Below, one piece after another: positions 36,861-47,800 of a stretch of 64,000 bases of DNA. The notes beneath the pieces were generated by a model, which worked only from the letters and a program-made list of their open reading frames with translations, searched no databases and was not told the origin of the DNA. The stretch is from Clostridium sp. AM49-4BH (GTDB lineage Bacteria; Bacillota; Clostridia; Lachnospirales; Lachnospiraceae). The stretch lies in assembly GCF_003478335.1 (NCBI RefSeq), contig NZ_QUFB01000009.1, positions 1-64,000 of the forward strand. Direction: 5' to 3'. The position numbers and the translations under genes are program-made. Each line of letters opens with the position of its first letter. The first letter of the stretch is position 1.

Positions 36861-37934
36861 ATGAGTAGAATAGAAAGTCCGGATAACCGGGTGCTTCAAG
36901 AAGATTTAGAGCGTGCTGCAGCGCTTGATCTGCCAATTGAAGCGTTAGACGGCAGTCGTATTTTTGTGACAGGTGCAACGGGATTGATCGGCTCACAGCT
37001 CGTTAAGTTTTTGTTGTGCCGCAACCGTATCTGCCATTGCAATACGACAGTCATTATTTTTGCGCGCAGTAAAGAAAAAGCGTTAAAGGTATTTCCTTAT
37101 TTAGAGGAAGAGGAGCATTTGGAGATTGTGCTTGGAGATATTTCAGAGCCGATCTGCTATGATGGAGACATAGATTATGTGATCCATGGGGCAAGTCCAA
37201 CGAGTTCCAAATATTTTGTCAGTCATCCGGTAGAAACGATCGGTGCGGCAGTGGATGGCACTCGCTATGTGTTAGAACTTGCTAAACAGAAACAGGTAAA
37301 AGGTGTTGTATATCTGTCATCACTCGAAGTGTATGGAACTCCTGCGGAAGATGCGGGTATGATCACAGAGAAAGATTATGGATATATTGAGCCACTCAGC
37401 GTACGAAGCAGTTATTCGGAGGGAAAGCGTATCGTTGAGTGTTTGTGTGCATCTTATGCGAAAGAATACGATGTTCCGGTCAAAGTTGCCAGATTATCGC
37501 AGACTTTTGGAGCAGGCGTAGCTTACGATGATGGCCGAGTATTTGCTGAGTTCGCACGCTGTGCGATCGAGGGCAAAAATATCGTGCTCCATACTGAGGG
37601 CAAGACGGTTCGTACATACTGTTACACGATCGATGCTGTTACGGCATTGCTTACCATTTTGGCAAAAGGGCAGGCTGGAGAGGCGTATAATGTTACGAAT
37701 ATGGATACGGCGATCTCAATATATGATATGGCGAAGTTAGTCAGTGGAATCTTGCCGGAGTCGAATATTGCGGTGGAACGTGACATTCCGGAAGATCTGG
37801 CAAGTTTCGGATACAATCCGGAGATGATCGTCAAGCTGGATAGTACGAAGTTACAGGAACTTGGCTGGAAGGCGACGGTTGGCTTGCGTGAAATGTATGA
37901 GCGCCTGATCGAAAGTATGAGTCTGGTACATTAG
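36861..37934 (+). CDS. NAD-dependent epimerase/dehydratase family protein
   Basis: 357 residues from ATG 36861 (AAAGGA upstream). Extended SDR: FVTGATGLIGSQLVKFLL nucleotide-binding motif, HGASPTSSKYFVSHPVET, catalytic YSEGKRIVE. Paired with the TarI-like enzyme, it may make or modify the sugar or polyol that is CDP-activated. The same pairing is seen in Gram-positive capsule and teichoic acid loci. Exact substrate unknown. Confidence 0.8.
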   Translation: MSRIESPDNRVLQEDLERAAALDLPIEALDGSRIFVTGATGLIGSQLVKFLLCRNRICHCNTTVIIFARSKEKALKVFPYLEEEEHLEIVLGDISEPICYDGDIDYVIHGASPTSSKYFVSHPVETIGAAVDGTRYVLELAKQKQVKGVVYLSSLEVYGTPAEDAGMITEKDYGYIEPLSVRSSYSEGKRIVECLCASYAKEYDVPVKVARLSQTFGAGVAYDDGRVFAEFARCAIEGKNIVLHTEGKTVRTYCYTIDAVTALLTILAKGQAGEAYNVTNMDTAISIYDMAKLVSGILPESNIAVERDIPEDLASFGYNPEMIVKLDSTKLQELGWKATVGLREMYERLIESMSLVH

Positions 37935-38042
37935 ATCTGAGTAGAGTTTAGAACGTACAGGCAGAGCATATTGGTATTGACAGAGCCGGTACATGGATTT
38001 GAGATCAGAGGCTTGAACAATAGAAAGAGAGGAATACTAATT

Positions 38043-39308
38043 ATGGGAATGACAATGACACAGAAAATTCTTGCAGCACATGCAGGTCTTCCTTCTGTAG
38101 AAGCAGGACAGTTGATCATGGCAGATCTGGATCTGGTATTAGCAAATGATATTACAGGACCGGTTGCTATTCATGAGGTTCAGAAGTTAAATAAAAAGAC
38201 AGTATTTGACAAAGATAAAGTAGCATTGGTGCCGGATCATTTTGCACCAAATAAGGATATTAAGTCTGCAGAACACTGCAAATGTGTTCGTGAGTATGCC
38301 AAAGAGCACGACATTACGAATTATTTTGAAGTAGGTCAGATGGGTATCGAACATGCGCTGCTTCCGGAAAAAGGATTGATCGTAGCAGGTGAGACCTGCA
38401 TCGGAGCAGATTCACATACATGTACTTACGGAGCGCTGGGAGCATTTTCTACAGGTGTAGGTAGTACAGATATGGGATGTGGCATGATTACCGGACAGGC
38501 ATGGTTTAAGGTGCCTTCTGCCATCAAGGTAGTGCTTACCGGTAAGCCATCCAAATGGGTAAGCGGTAAAGATGTGATCCTTCATCTGATCGGTATGATC
38601 GGTGTAGATGGAGCGTTGTATCGTTCCTTAGAGTTTACTGGTGATGGAGTGAAAAATCTGTCTATGGATGATCGTTTTTCCATTGCTAATATGGCAATTG
38701 AGGCAGGTGCTAAGAATGGAATCTTCCCGGTGGACGACAAGACGATCGCTTATATGGAAGAGCATTCTACAAAGAAATATACAGTATATGAAGCAGATGA
38801 GGATGCGGTTTATGATGAAGAGTATGTCATTGACTTAAGCAAGTTAGAGCCAACGGTTGCGTTCCCTCATCTTCCGGAGAATACTAAGACGGTGAAAGAA
38901 GCGGGAGACGTTAAGATCGATCAGGTTGTGATCGGATCTTGTACGAATGGTCGTATTGAGGATCTTCGTACAGCGGCAGAGATCCTCAAAGGCAAAAAAG
39001 TTGCCGATGGTATCCGTGTGATCGTGATCCCGGCAACACAGGCAATTTATATGCAGGCAATTGAAGAGGGCTTAGTGCAGACCTTTATTGAGGCAGGTGC
39101 TATTGTCAGCACACCAACTTGTGGACCGTGCTTAGGTGGCTATATGGGAATCCTGGCAGCAGGTGAGCGTGCAATCTCTACAACAAATCGTAATTTCGTC
39201 GGACGAATGGGTCATGTGGATTCCGAGGTGTATTTGTCCAGCCCGGCAGTGGCAGCAGCGAGTGCGGTGACCGGTAAGATTTCTGAGCCGGCAGAACTTG
39301 GTCTTTAA
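38043..39308 (+). CDS. leuC: 3-isopropylmalate dehydratase large subunit
   Basis: 421 residues from ATG 38043. Aconitase-family [4Fe-4S] cysteines in GSCTNGR and [10 protein letters not shown], and [20 protein letters not shown] substrate-loop motif. The short form fits the LeuC/HacA clade common in Clostridia and archaea. It isomerises 2-isopropylmalate to 3-isopropylmalate in leucine synthesis, with LeuD as partner. Homoaconitase or methylmalate activity is an alternative. leuA and leuB are not nearby. Confidence 0.92.
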   Translation: MGMTMTQKILAAHAGLPSVEAGQLIMADLDLVLANDITGPVAIHEVQKLNKKTVFDKDKVALVPDHFAPNKDIKSAEHCKCVREYAKEHDITNYFEVGQMGIEHALLPEKGLIVAGETCIGADSHTCTYGALGAFSTGVGSTDMGCGMITGQAWFKVPSAIKVVLTGKPSKWVSGKDVILHLIGMIGVDGALYRSLEFTGDGVKNLSMDDRFSIANMAIEAGAKNGIFPVDDKTIAYMEEHSTKKYTVYEADEDAVYDEEYVIDLSKLEPTVAFPHLPENTKTVKEAGDVKIDQVVIGSCTNGRIEDLRTAAEILKGKKVADGIRVIVIPATQAIYMQAIEEGLVQTFIEAGAIVSTPTCGPCLGGYMGILAAGERAISTTNRNFVGRMGHVDSEVYLSSPAVAAASAVTGKISEPAELGL

Positions 39309-39340
39309 TCAATTAATGTGAGCAGTGAAAGGAGATAAAC

Positions 39341-39832
39341 ATGAAAGCTTGTGGTACAGTACATAAATATGGAGATAATGTAGATACAGATGTAATCATT
39401 CCGGCAAGATATTTGAATTCTTCAGATCCGGCAGAGCTTGCTAAGAGTTGTATGGAGGATATTGATCCGGATTTTGTAAAGCGTGTGCAGAAGGGTGATA
39501 TTATGGTAGCCAACAAAAACTTTGGCTGCGGTTCTTCCAGAGAGCATGCTCCGATCGCGATCAAAGCATCCGGCATCAGCTGCGTTATTGCGGAGACATT
39601 TGCACGTATCTTTTATCGCAATGCGATCAATATCGGTCTTCCGATCATTGAGTGCCCGGCTGCAGCCAAAGAAATTGAAGCAGGGGACACCGTTGAGATC
39701 GATTTTGACAGCGGTATGATCTATGACAAGACAAAGGGAACCGAGTATCAGGGTCAGGCATTCCCGGAGTTTATGCAGAAGATCATCAAGGCAGAAGGCC
39801 TCATCAACTACATTAACGAAAATACAAAATAA
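39341..39832 (+). CDS. leuD: 3-isopropylmalate dehydratase small subunit
   Basis: 163 residues, the normal size for the short LeuD type. Swivel-domain motifs [13 protein letters not shown] and [14 protein letters not shown]. It sits 32 bp after leuC, with AAAGGAG upstream, and ends before a hairpin. It forms the active heterodimer with LeuC. Confidence 0.93.
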   Translation: MKACGTVHKYGDNVDTDVIIPARYLNSSDPAELAKSCMEDIDPDFVKRVQKGDIMVANKNFGCGSSREHAPIAIKASGISCVIAETFARIFYRNAINIGLPIIECPAAAKEIEAGDTVEIDFDSGMIYDKTKGTEYQGQAFPEFMQKIIKAEGLINYINENTK

Positions 39833-39855
39833 CAACAGCACACATAACATGTATG

Positions 39856-39883
39856 CGGCAGGAATTGACATCAATTCCTGCCG
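39856..39883 (+). terminator. Hairpin after leuD
   Basis: 13-bp perfect inverted repeat CGGCAGGAATTGA/TCAATTCCTGCCG with a 2-base gap. The following T tract is short and interrupted, so it is a probable but not ideal terminator. Confidence 0.65.
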
Positions 39884-40017
39884 TTTGGGTTATTGAGAAA
39901 AAAAGGAAAGATTTATTGATTTTGAGATATTTTTTTAATTTTTTTGACACATATTGGCGGTAGAATGGTGAACGAAAATAGATGTCTTGAAGATAGATTG
40001 GGAGGTATCATGAGAAT

Positions 40018-43000
40018 ATGAGATTAGGTGGTTTGAGTAAAAAGTTGATGGCTGTTGCATTGTCGAGTGTTATGGTGGTGTCCGGTTTTGCGGGGCTTGC
40101 ACCAGCCGTTTCCGTGAGTGCAGCAGATGGTACTGCAAAGTTACGTATGATCTTTACATCAGATCTGCATGGACAGTTGACGACAGAGGATTATGAGACC
40201 GGCAAGGTCTACACGACGGGTGGTTTGTCGAGAACGGCAACATTGATCAAGAAAGCGAAGGCAGAAGTCAATGCAAAGAATTCTTTGTTATTTGATCTGG
40301 GAGATGTTCTCTTTGATTATACAACGGATTACATATACGATGTAAATAGTTCGGCACAGCAGCCGATGTACACTGCGATGGCCAAGATGGGATACGATGC
40401 GATCACACTTGGAAATCATGAATTTGATTATACACTGGATTATATTCAAAAACAGTTGTCTTCTACCGGGATGTCCGGCAAGGTGGTATTGTCGAATGTT
40501 ACAAATGTCAATACAGGAGCACATATTTGGGCAGAGAATAAGATCATTACTAAGAATCTGGTAACAGAGTCCGGTAAGACAATTTCAGTCAAGGTAGGTT
40601 TGATCGGTGAGACAGTTCCCACTTTGGCTAAGAAACGGACCAATTACACCGGAGTGCTGAATGGAGAAGATATTGTCAAAAATGTCAAAAAGGAAGTACC
40701 GATCCTGCAAAAGAAAGGTGCAGATATCATTGTCGTACTGGCACACTCCGGTATTGGAGAGCAGAAACCGGCAGAGTTAGATGCCAATACGGGATATGCA
40801 CTGACGAAGATCAGTGGGGTAGATGCGGTACTCTGCGGTCACCTTCACAAAGATTTCCCGGATGCCAATGGCACAAAATATGATGATTATCCGGGGGTCA
40901 ATAAGACAACGGGTATTGTGAACGGCAAACCGCTTGTCCAGATCGAAAACCGAGGAGCAAGCATTGGTATGGTTGATCTGAATATCGGTACGAAGAATAA
41001 CAAACCGACGATCACAGGAAAGTCTACACAGATCCGAAAAGTTAATGCTTCTACAGAGGTAGATCCAACGATCAACGCAGCATTTGGAAACTGGACCAAA
41101 ACATTTATGGCGGATAGCAGCCAGATCCTCAGTGAGGTAGCGGCAGATACACAATTACAAAATTATTTTGGTACGATGGAAGATAATGATGCAATCCAAT
41201 TGTTGAATAATATTAAGATCAGTTATGGATTGCAATACATCAATAAAACGAAGACACAATACAAAAATCTCCCGGTAGTTGCGGCGTCTACTTATCTAAA
41301 ATACGGATCGTCCGACGGAGAGGATTACATAGATATTCAAAATCAGTTTAAGAAGGCAAATATTTATGATCTGGTCAGTTATCGGACAGGCTTGTATATC
41401 TACAAGATGACAGGCGCACAGATCCGGGAATGGATGGAGTGGTCCGCAGGCGGTTATGAGCAGGCCGGCAAAAATCTGTTGGGAGACAATGCACCGGCAG
41501 AACCGACAGCATCACCGGCAGAACCGACAGCATCACCGGATGTAGCAACCGGATCAGCAGTGTCTGCGGGGACGGCAGACAGAGAGGAAGAGACATCTTC
41601 TCAGGCGGCGGTATATGAGTCTCAGACAAATACTGCGCCGGCAGCGCAAAGTAGTTTACAGCAGAAAAATGCTTTGCTTCAGACCAAGGGGCTGCCATCG
41701 TTAGGAGATATCTTAAACTATGATTCCAGCAAACCGTTTCAGTTCGTAATGCAGGATGATTATCTGACGGATTGGTCACAGTATTTTATATTTGATGGAT
41801 TAGAGTACAAGATAGATACGACAGTAGCGCCTCGTTATGATGCAGCGGGGAGAAAGATCAACGATACCCATCGTATCGTATCCTTGACACGCAACGGAGC
41901 AAATATTTCAAATACGGCCTCCTTTATTGTGTTGTCTAATAAATTGCCGAATAACAATCTGTTTAAGACGATGAAGCCGACAATACTATCCATTAGCAAA
42001 AAGGCGTTGTATCGCAGCTATATTCAGTCCTTTATCGAGAAGATACAAATGGCCAGCGGTACGATCAAGCCGATGCAGGATAATAACTGGAGTGTAAAAT
42101 ACTCGGATAACTATAACTATATTGTACAGAGTGGTGCTAAGGCGTCCCGCTATTTAGGCAGCAAGGGATGGATTAAAGCATCGATCGGTGGCGATAGTAA
42201 TGTTCGGTATTACGTAGCAAATCCAAACGAAAAGTCTACGACGGATACGACAGGACCTTGCCTGACGGCTGTTGTGAAAGATGAGAGTGTTACGAACAAA
42301 AAGATACAGGTATTGATTCAGGCGACGGATCCTTCAGGAATTGCGTCCGTTCGTTATGCGGCTGGCAAATATACGGCAGACAATGCAATTTGGAAGACGG
42401 CATCAAAGATCAATGGTAACGTATGGTCTTGTGACCGCAATGGAACCTTTACCATTTGCGCAACTGATAAGAAAGGTAATAACAGTGTTGTCGTACTCAA
42501 AATACTCAACATCAATAAGAGTATGTTGTCGGCACCGGTAGTAGATGGTTATACAAACCGTAAGACGAAGATTACCGGTAAGGCAGAAGCCTATGCCAGA
42601 GTATATTTTAAGGTTGAAGGGGGCGCAACGTATTCTACCGTTGCAACCAAGAGTGGTACGTTCTCTTACAAGATGCCGCCACAGAGAGCCGGCAAACGCA
42701 TCTTTGTATATGTTGTTGACAGTAAGGGAATGACAAGTGCACGTACGATCGTGACCGTAAAACGAACCGGTCCGAATAGGCCGACACTTCACAAAGTTAA
42801 GACGAACAGCAAACTGGTAACAGGTAAGGTAAACGACAATTATGCTTATCCAATGATCCTTGTAAACAACAAAACAGTATATGTACCAAATCAGAACGTC
42901 AAGGCATTGTACCGTAAGTCTTCGTTCTACAAGAAGAAAAACAAGGTCAAAGTGGGACGTATTGCACTGAACAAGAATGGATCCTTTACGTTGACGCTGC

Positions 43001-43644
43001 CGTCTACGCTGAAGGCCGGTACAAAAGTTGAGCTTCGAACGGTAGATGCGGTATCCAGATGCAGTTTGTCGACACATGTGATCACAAATCAGGCGGTGCC
43101 GATCAGACCGACGATTTCGCATGTCAGCAATAAGACGACGAAAGTAAAAGTGTATGCCTATGAAAAATGTAAAAAGGCAGTTGTAAAGATTGGCAAGAAA
43201 CGTTATGTGGCAACCAAAGGAAAGTATAAGTCCAAATCAAAACGTTACTGCTATACTGTAAAGATACCGAGAACCAATTCCACAGGCACTTTGAAAGTAT
43301 ACGTTGTGAATGTGAAAGGCGGAAGCCCGGTGCTGCGTGTTCATCCGGTACAGAAAGTACCAGACAGTCCGATCGTTGTAAGTGCACCAACCGGCAAAGG
43401 AAAGGTTGTCGGCAAGGTGAATTTGGTCGGCGCACCAAAGAATAAGGCTGCCACGGTTTCTAACACAAAGACCAAAGTTGCTGCGACAGTAGCCGGCAAG
43501 GTGTATAAGGGAAAGGTGAAAAAAGATGGCACGTTTGTTATAAAAATACCAAAGCTCAAAAAGGGTACAAAGTTTAAGGTGACGGCAAGCAACCGATATG
43601 GCAAGAGCGTACCGCGGGTCAGCAAGGTCGGTAAGAAAAAGTAA
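40018..43644 (+). CDS. Very large secreted 5'-nucleotidase/cyclic phosphodiesterase-like protein
   Basis: 1208 residues; typical bacterial 5'-nucleotidases are about 550-700. Signal peptide 1-36. Metallophosphatase domain with FTSDLHGQ (D49, H51), DLGD (about 93-96), GNHEFD (133-137), AHSGIG (H243) and GHLHKD (H275, H277). The 5_nucleotid_C domain follows, about 365-680, and holds a Pro/Thr/Ser-rich insert (AEPTASP repeated) near 495. From about 750 to the end there are Ig-like/Big-type repeats and a very basic, Lys-rich tail that may bind the wall polymers. No LPXTG is seen. It likely releases nucleosides and phosphate outside the cell. ATG 40018 is used because ATG 40011 stops at once. Confidence 0.85.
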   Translation: MRLGGLSKKLMAVALSSVMVVSGFAGLAPAVSVSAADGTAKLRMIFTSDLHGQLTTEDYETGKVYTTGGLSRTATLIKKAKAEVNAKNSLLFDLGDVLFDYTTDYIYDVNSSAQQPMYTAMAKMGYDAITLGNHEFDYTLDYIQKQLSSTGMSGKVVLSNVTNVNTGAHIWAENKIITKNLVTESGKTISVKVGLIGETVPTLAKKRTNYTGVLNGEDIVKNVKKEVPILQKKGADIIVVLAHSGIGEQKPAELDANTGYALTKISGVDAVLCGHLHKDFPDANGTKYDDYPGVNKTTGIVNGKPLVQIENRGASIGMVDLNIGTKNNKPTITGKSTQIRKVNASTEVDPTINAAFGNWTKTFMADSSQILSEVAADTQLQNYFGTMEDNDAIQLLNNIKISYGLQYINKTKTQYKNLPVVAASTYLKYGSSDGEDYIDIQNQFKKANIYDLVSYRTGLYIYKMTGAQIREWMEWSAGGYEQAGKNLLGDNAPAEPTASPAEPTASPDVATGSAVSAGTADREEETSSQAAVYESQTNTAPAAQSSLQQKNALLQTKGLPSLGDILNYDSSKPFQFVMQDDYLTDWSQYFIFDGLEYKIDTTVAPRYDAAGRKINDTHRIVSLTRNGANISNTASFIVLSNKLPNNNLFKTMKPTILSISKKALYRSYIQSFIEKIQMASGTIKPMQDNNWSVKYSDNYNYIVQSGAKASRYLGSKGWIKASIGGDSNVRYYVANPNEKSTTDTTGPCLTAVVKDESVTNKKIQVLIQATDPSGIASVRYAAGKYTADNAIWKTASKINGNVWSCDRNGTFTICATDKKGNNSVVVLKILNINKSMLSAPVVDGYTNRKTKITGKAEAYARVYFKVEGGATYSTVATKSGTFSYKMPPQRAGKRIFVYVVDSKGMTSARTIVTVKRTGPNRPTLHKVKTNSKLVTGKVNDNYAYPMILVNNKTVYVPNQNVKALYRKSSFYKKKNKVKVGRIALNKNGSFTLTLPSTLKAGTKVELRTVDAVSRCSLSTHVITNQAVPIRPTISHVSNKTTKVKVYAYEKCKKAVVKIGKKRYVATKGKYKSKSKRYCYTVKIPRTNSTGTLKVYVVNVKGGSPVLRVHPVQKVPDSPIVVSAPTGKGKVVGKVNLVGAPKNKAATVSNTKTKVAATVAGKVYKGKVKKDGTFVIKIPKLKKGTKFKVTASNRYGKSVPRVSKVGKKK

Positions 43645-43669
43645 TCATATTTTGCATCACAGTGAATAG

Positions 43670-43698
43670 TTGCGAAATATAGAGAAATATTTTATAAT
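43670..43698 (+). promoter_or_regulatory. Promoter of the glycosyltransferase/CDP-polyol gene cluster
   Basis: TTGCGA at 43670-43675, 17-bp spacer, perfect TATAAT at 43693-43698. A 12-bp hairpin in the leader (43727-43738 with 43744-43755) is followed by an interrupted T stretch and might act as an attenuator. Confidence 0.65.
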
Positions 43699-43836
43699 AA
43701 AAGGTACTATTGGTTTGAAAGGGAATGCAGGAGAACAAAACAGTTGTTTTCCTGCGTTTCGTTCGTTAATATTAGGACAAGCAGGAAGGAGTATGCGCAC
43801 TGCGGAAGTAGTGACAGAAAGTGAAAAGAAGAGGAT

Positions 43837-46512
43837 ATGGGAAACAGTCGATTTAAATTTTCGGTAATTATACCGGTATATAATGTGGAGAATTATTTGG
43901 AGGAGACGATTCAATCTGTTATACATCAGACGATTGGATTCAAGAAAAATATTCAGATTATTTTGGTCAATGATGGAAGTCCGGACGATAGTGGCAAAAT
44001 ATGTGAGAAATATCAGAGGGAATATCCGGATAACATTGTATATGTTGAACAGAAAAATGCAGGTGTCAGTGCCGCTAGAAATAACGGATTAAAATATGCA
44101 GAAGGCGAAATTATCAATTTTTTGGATTCTGATGACAAATGGGGAAAAACTGCTTTTAAGCGTGCGTATCGCTTTTTTCAAAAATACGGAAATGAGATTG
44201 ATATTGTTGCCGGCCGTATCAAATATTTTGAAATGAAAAATAATTACCATGTATTGGATTATAAATTTGATAACGACAAACTTGTGGATATTCAGAAAGA
44301 TCATGAATATATACAGCTAAGTATGGCGACAACATTTGTTCGCGCTGAGGCATTAAAAGGACGACAATTTGATTCTCGAATCCGTTATGGAGAGGACTGT
44401 CTTTTGATCAATACCATATTATTTGACAAGTGTAAATATGGCGTTATTCGAGATTGCGTATATTATTACCGTATGCGTAATACCGGAACATCCGCAATGC
44501 AAAACACAATTTCCCAGAAGACATGGTATTTTGACACAGAAAAACTTGTGTTTCAACATCTTCTTGAAATGTCCAAAGAAAAATTTGGCAGGCCGATCAA
44601 ATATGTACAGTATCTCGTTATGTATGATATGAAATGGCGGCTGCGTACTGTTGTGCCGTCAGGTGTGTTGACAGAAGAGGAGAAGAAACAGTATTTGGAG
44701 CTTCTTCACGTTATTTTGCAAGATATTGACGATGATATGATCGCTACTCAGAAAAATTGTCTAAGTCTGCATTACCTGCTAGCTTATCAATTAAAATATC
44801 AAAAGGATTGCCGGGATGAAATAACGTTTGATGGCGGTTTGGTTTGTTTTCATGGACAGCGGTTAACGCACATGGCAAGACGACGTTTTTTGACATTAGA
44901 TTTTGTAGATATTAAGGATAATGTGCTGGAAATTACCGGTCAGGCAGATTTTTGGATATATGAGGATGATTATAAAATTTTGTTTGAGGATCAAAATGGA
45001 ACAGAGTATTATCCGACATATTATCCACTACCATTTCGAACAAGACATAGTTTGTTAGGTGATTATGGTGACGTTAGAGGATATCACGTATCCATACCGT
45101 TAGCCGGAGTCAGAAGGCTTCGTGCTGTGTTTGAATACAAAAACGGTGAAAGATGTTATATGATGATCGGTTATGGTAAGTTTTGCCAATTAACGCATGC
45201 AATGGATTCTTCGTATGGTTTATACGATCATCATATCCTTCGCGCCAAGGGAAAGACCATATATGTTCAGAAAAAAACAAGAAAACGCTATCGTAAATGT
45301 GAGCGGAGATATTGTTTGGAACTGGTAAAAAAAGGATATTTTAAAGAATGCTTTTATCGTTATGCGACAAGAGTATTTCGTAAAATCCACAGCAACAAAA
45401 AGATTTGGTTGTTGTCAGATCGAATCAATTTGGCACGAGACAACGGGGAAGCACTGTTTCAATACCTGAACCGGATTGACACCGGAAATGTTGATGTTTA
45501 TTTTGATATTTCCAAGAAATGCAGTGATTATGAACGCATGAAACAGATAGGAAAGGTAGTGCCACATGGTTCATTTCGATATTGCATGTATTTTTTGTCA
45601 GCGGATAAGATCATATCTGCACATATTGATGAGTATGTGATCAATGCCTTTGGTGTGAAGAGAGATTACTTGAAAAACCTCTTCCGATTTGATTTTGTAT
45701 TCTTACAGCATGGACTGACGAAGGATGATCTGTCCGGGTGGGTGAACCGTTTTAATAAGAACATCAGCCTATTTGTGACGGCAGCGAAACCAGAGTATCA
45801 ATCCATTGTGGATGGCAATTATTTTTATACAGACAAGGAAGTTAAGTTGACCGGTTTTCCAAGGTTTGACAATCTTGTGGCTAATAAAACAAAGAAGCAG
45901 ATCATCATATTGCCAACCTGGAGAAAGCAGCTTGCGAACTCTATTGATCAAAAAACAGGGCAGCGCATTTACAACGATACATTTAAGAACTCTGCCTTCT
46001 TTAAGTTTTATGATCGATTGATTCAAGACGAACGTTTGCTTGACTGTATGCGAGAGCATGGATACACCGGTAAATTCTGTCTGCATGTAAATCATATGGA
46101 GCAGATTGGCGATTATCATGGCAATGATGTGATTCAGATTCATGAAGGTGCATTGAACTATCAAAAAGAATTTGTGGAGAATGCATTAATGGTTACAGAC
46201 TATTCAAGTGTGGCATTTGATTTTGCTTATATGAAGAAAAGTCTGGTGTATGCGCAGTTTGACCGCGAAGCCTTCTTTGAGGGACAAACATACGATGAAG
46301 GCTATTTCAATTATGAAACGGATGGTTTTGGTCCGGTATGCTATGATTATGAGACGACTGTGCAGTCGATCATTGATGCGATCAAACGTGATTGTGAAAT
46401 GTCGGAAGAGTATAAGAAGAGAGTAGACAACTTCTATTACAAGACAGACACAGATAACTGCAAACGAGTATATGAGGCAATTTTAGCGATTGATCAGAAT
46501 AAAGAAGCGTAA
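43837..46512 (+). CDS. Bifunctional glycosyltransferase (GT2) / CDP-glycerol glycerophosphotransferase-family protein
   Basis: 891 residues. N-terminal GT-A domain (FSVIIPVYNVENYLEETIQS, NDGSPDDSGKICEKY, NFLDSDDKW) at about 1-230. An unassigned beta-rich middle and a Glyphos_transf domain (FLQHGLTKDDLSG, ILPTWRKQ, TDYSSVAFDFAYMKK) at about 530-880. Such fusions both glycosylate and extend polyol-phosphate chains of wall or capsule polymers. It leads a cluster with an acylation pair behind it, 115 bp apart. Confidence 0.85.
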   Translation: MGNSRFKFSVIIPVYNVENYLEETIQSVIHQTIGFKKNIQIILVNDGSPDDSGKICEKYQREYPDNIVYVEQKNAGVSAARNNGLKYAEGEIINFLDSDDKWGKTAFKRAYRFFQKYGNEIDIVAGRIKYFEMKNNYHVLDYKFDNDKLVDIQKDHEYIQLSMATTFVRAEALKGRQFDSRIRYGEDCLLINTILFDKCKYGVIRDCVYYYRMRNTGTSAMQNTISQKTWYFDTEKLVFQHLLEMSKEKFGRPIKYVQYLVMYDMKWRLRTVVPSGVLTEEEKKQYLELLHVILQDIDDDMIATQKNCLSLHYLLAYQLKYQKDCRDEITFDGGLVCFHGQRLTHMARRRFLTLDFVDIKDNVLEITGQADFWIYEDDYKILFEDQNGTEYYPTYYPLPFRTRHSLLGDYGDVRGYHVSIPLAGVRRLRAVFEYKNGERCYMMIGYGKFCQLTHAMDSSYGLYDHHILRAKGKTIYVQKKTRKRYRKCERRYCLELVKKGYFKECFYRYATRVFRKIHSNKKIWLLSDRINLARDNGEALFQYLNRIDTGNVDVYFDISKKCSDYERMKQIGKVVPHGSFRYCMYFLSADKIISAHIDEYVINAFGVKRDYLKNLFRFDFVFLQHGLTKDDLSGWVNRFNKNISLFVTAAKPEYQSIVDGNYFYTDKEVKLTGFPRFDNLVANKTKKQIIILPTWRKQLANSIDQKTGQRIYNDTFKNSAFFKFYDRLIQDERLLDCMREHGYTGKFCLHVNHMEQIGDYHGNDVIQIHEGALNYQKEFVENALMVTDYSSVAFDFAYMKKSLVYAQFDREAFFEGQTYDEGYFNYETDGFGPVCYDYETTVQSIIDAIKRDCEMSEEYKKRVDNFYYKTDTDNCKRVYEAILAIDQNKEA

Positions 46513-46627
46513 AAAGGGCATCTTATACTATTTGATAAAATAGAGATATGACGCATAAAGTGCGCAGCAGCAACAGTTTGATCAATATAGAAGAAAGCGA
46601 GAAAGCGAGGAAAAGAGGATCGCACGA

Positions 46628-47799
46628 ATGAAGTGGATAAAAATACTATTTATTGGATGTTTTGTGGCGTTTATCGGGTTCACAGGGCTTAAGACGATAG
46701 CAGGCAAAGAGGCGAAAAGTCTGACAGAGGGCAGGAGTTTGACTCAATTTCCGGATCTGGATTATTCGGAAATGACGAAAGATTCGTATCTTTCAAAGGT
46801 TGAGAATGCGTTTTCAGATCAGCTCAGCAGTCGCGAGAATAAAATCCGCCAATATTATGATCTGACAGTAAATAAGCTTCATATGAAGTATGCCGGTTCA
46901 GTTTCTATTGGAAAAGACAATCAATTATTTGAACAACCGCAGGTGATCAATGACTATGCGGCATTTGACCGCGAAGTAAAGAACTCGCTAAGGTTGTGAA
47001 TAGAGAAGCTGCCAAGATTACAAAAAATGGCGCAAAGTTTCTTTTTATCAATTATCCACGTAAAGATGTAGGTGCTAAACAGTATCTGCCAAGTTATTAT
47101 CCGGATTCTACGAAAGATTATCAACGATATATTCGTATACTTCGGCAAGAATTGTCGGACGATGTGATATTCATCGATGCAAATGAGCTGTTTCAAAAAT
47201 ATGATGGAGATGGATTACTGTATTACAAGACAGATCATCATGTAAATGCAAATGGTTCGCAGCTTGTTTATGATGAAGTCATGAAATATGTGAAACAGCA
47301 GTTCCCGGCAACCCAGACAAAGTCATTGTCAGACTATCGAATCAAGCAAAAGGTAGTTGCCGGATCCTTTAACCGTAAGATTGGATATGTAGTGTCAGCC
47401 GGTAAAGAAGAGATTACTCTTCGACCAAAATGGAAACTAAAATATAAACGGCTAAACAGTAAGGCGCCGCTTTTTGGCAAAGGAGACACTTATGCCAGTG
47501 CGTTTATGGGTGGTGATTATGCGTATACTGATATTACGACACCTCAGAAGGATGCAGCTAAGATCATGATCAGCGGAAGTTCCTATACGAATGCATTGGA
47601 AGCGATGATCATTCCAAGCTGCAGAGAGATGATATCGTACGATTATCGCTATAATACGAAGTCCGGTACTTTGGCACAAGAAGCAGCAAAGCAATCTCCG
47701 GATTATGTGATCTATATACCAAATCAATCAGATGCTCATTTTTCCTATGAGACATTTCGTCAACATTTGGGATTAAGCAATAAGGCAGGAAAGGAATAG
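46628..47799 (+). CDS. DHHW/AlgX-like SGNH-type surface acylation protein (frameshifted)
   Basis: Two frames join into 390 residues when one A is added to the AAA at 46978-46980 (FDREVKELAKVVNREAAKI). N-terminal membrane anchor (ILFIGCFVAFIGFTGL). Downstream are YYKTDHHVNANGSQLVYDEV, the HxW-like TDHH motif, and MISGSSYTNALEA, an SGNH-like serine block. Such proteins pair with MBOAT enzymes to move acyl groups from the membrane to extracellular polymers, as in alginate acetylation. The MBOAT gene starts 1 bp after its stop codon. Confidence 0.78.
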
Positions 47800-47800
47800 T

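Noticed and set aside
39902..39990. TTGACA with TAGAAT upstream of the 5'-nucleotidase gene as a promoter
   Set aside because: The spacing between the boxes is only about 11 bp, too short for a normal sigma-70 promoter.
42403..43122. 239-residue minus-strand open frame
   Set aside because: Shadow of the Ig-like region of the 5'-nucleotidase.
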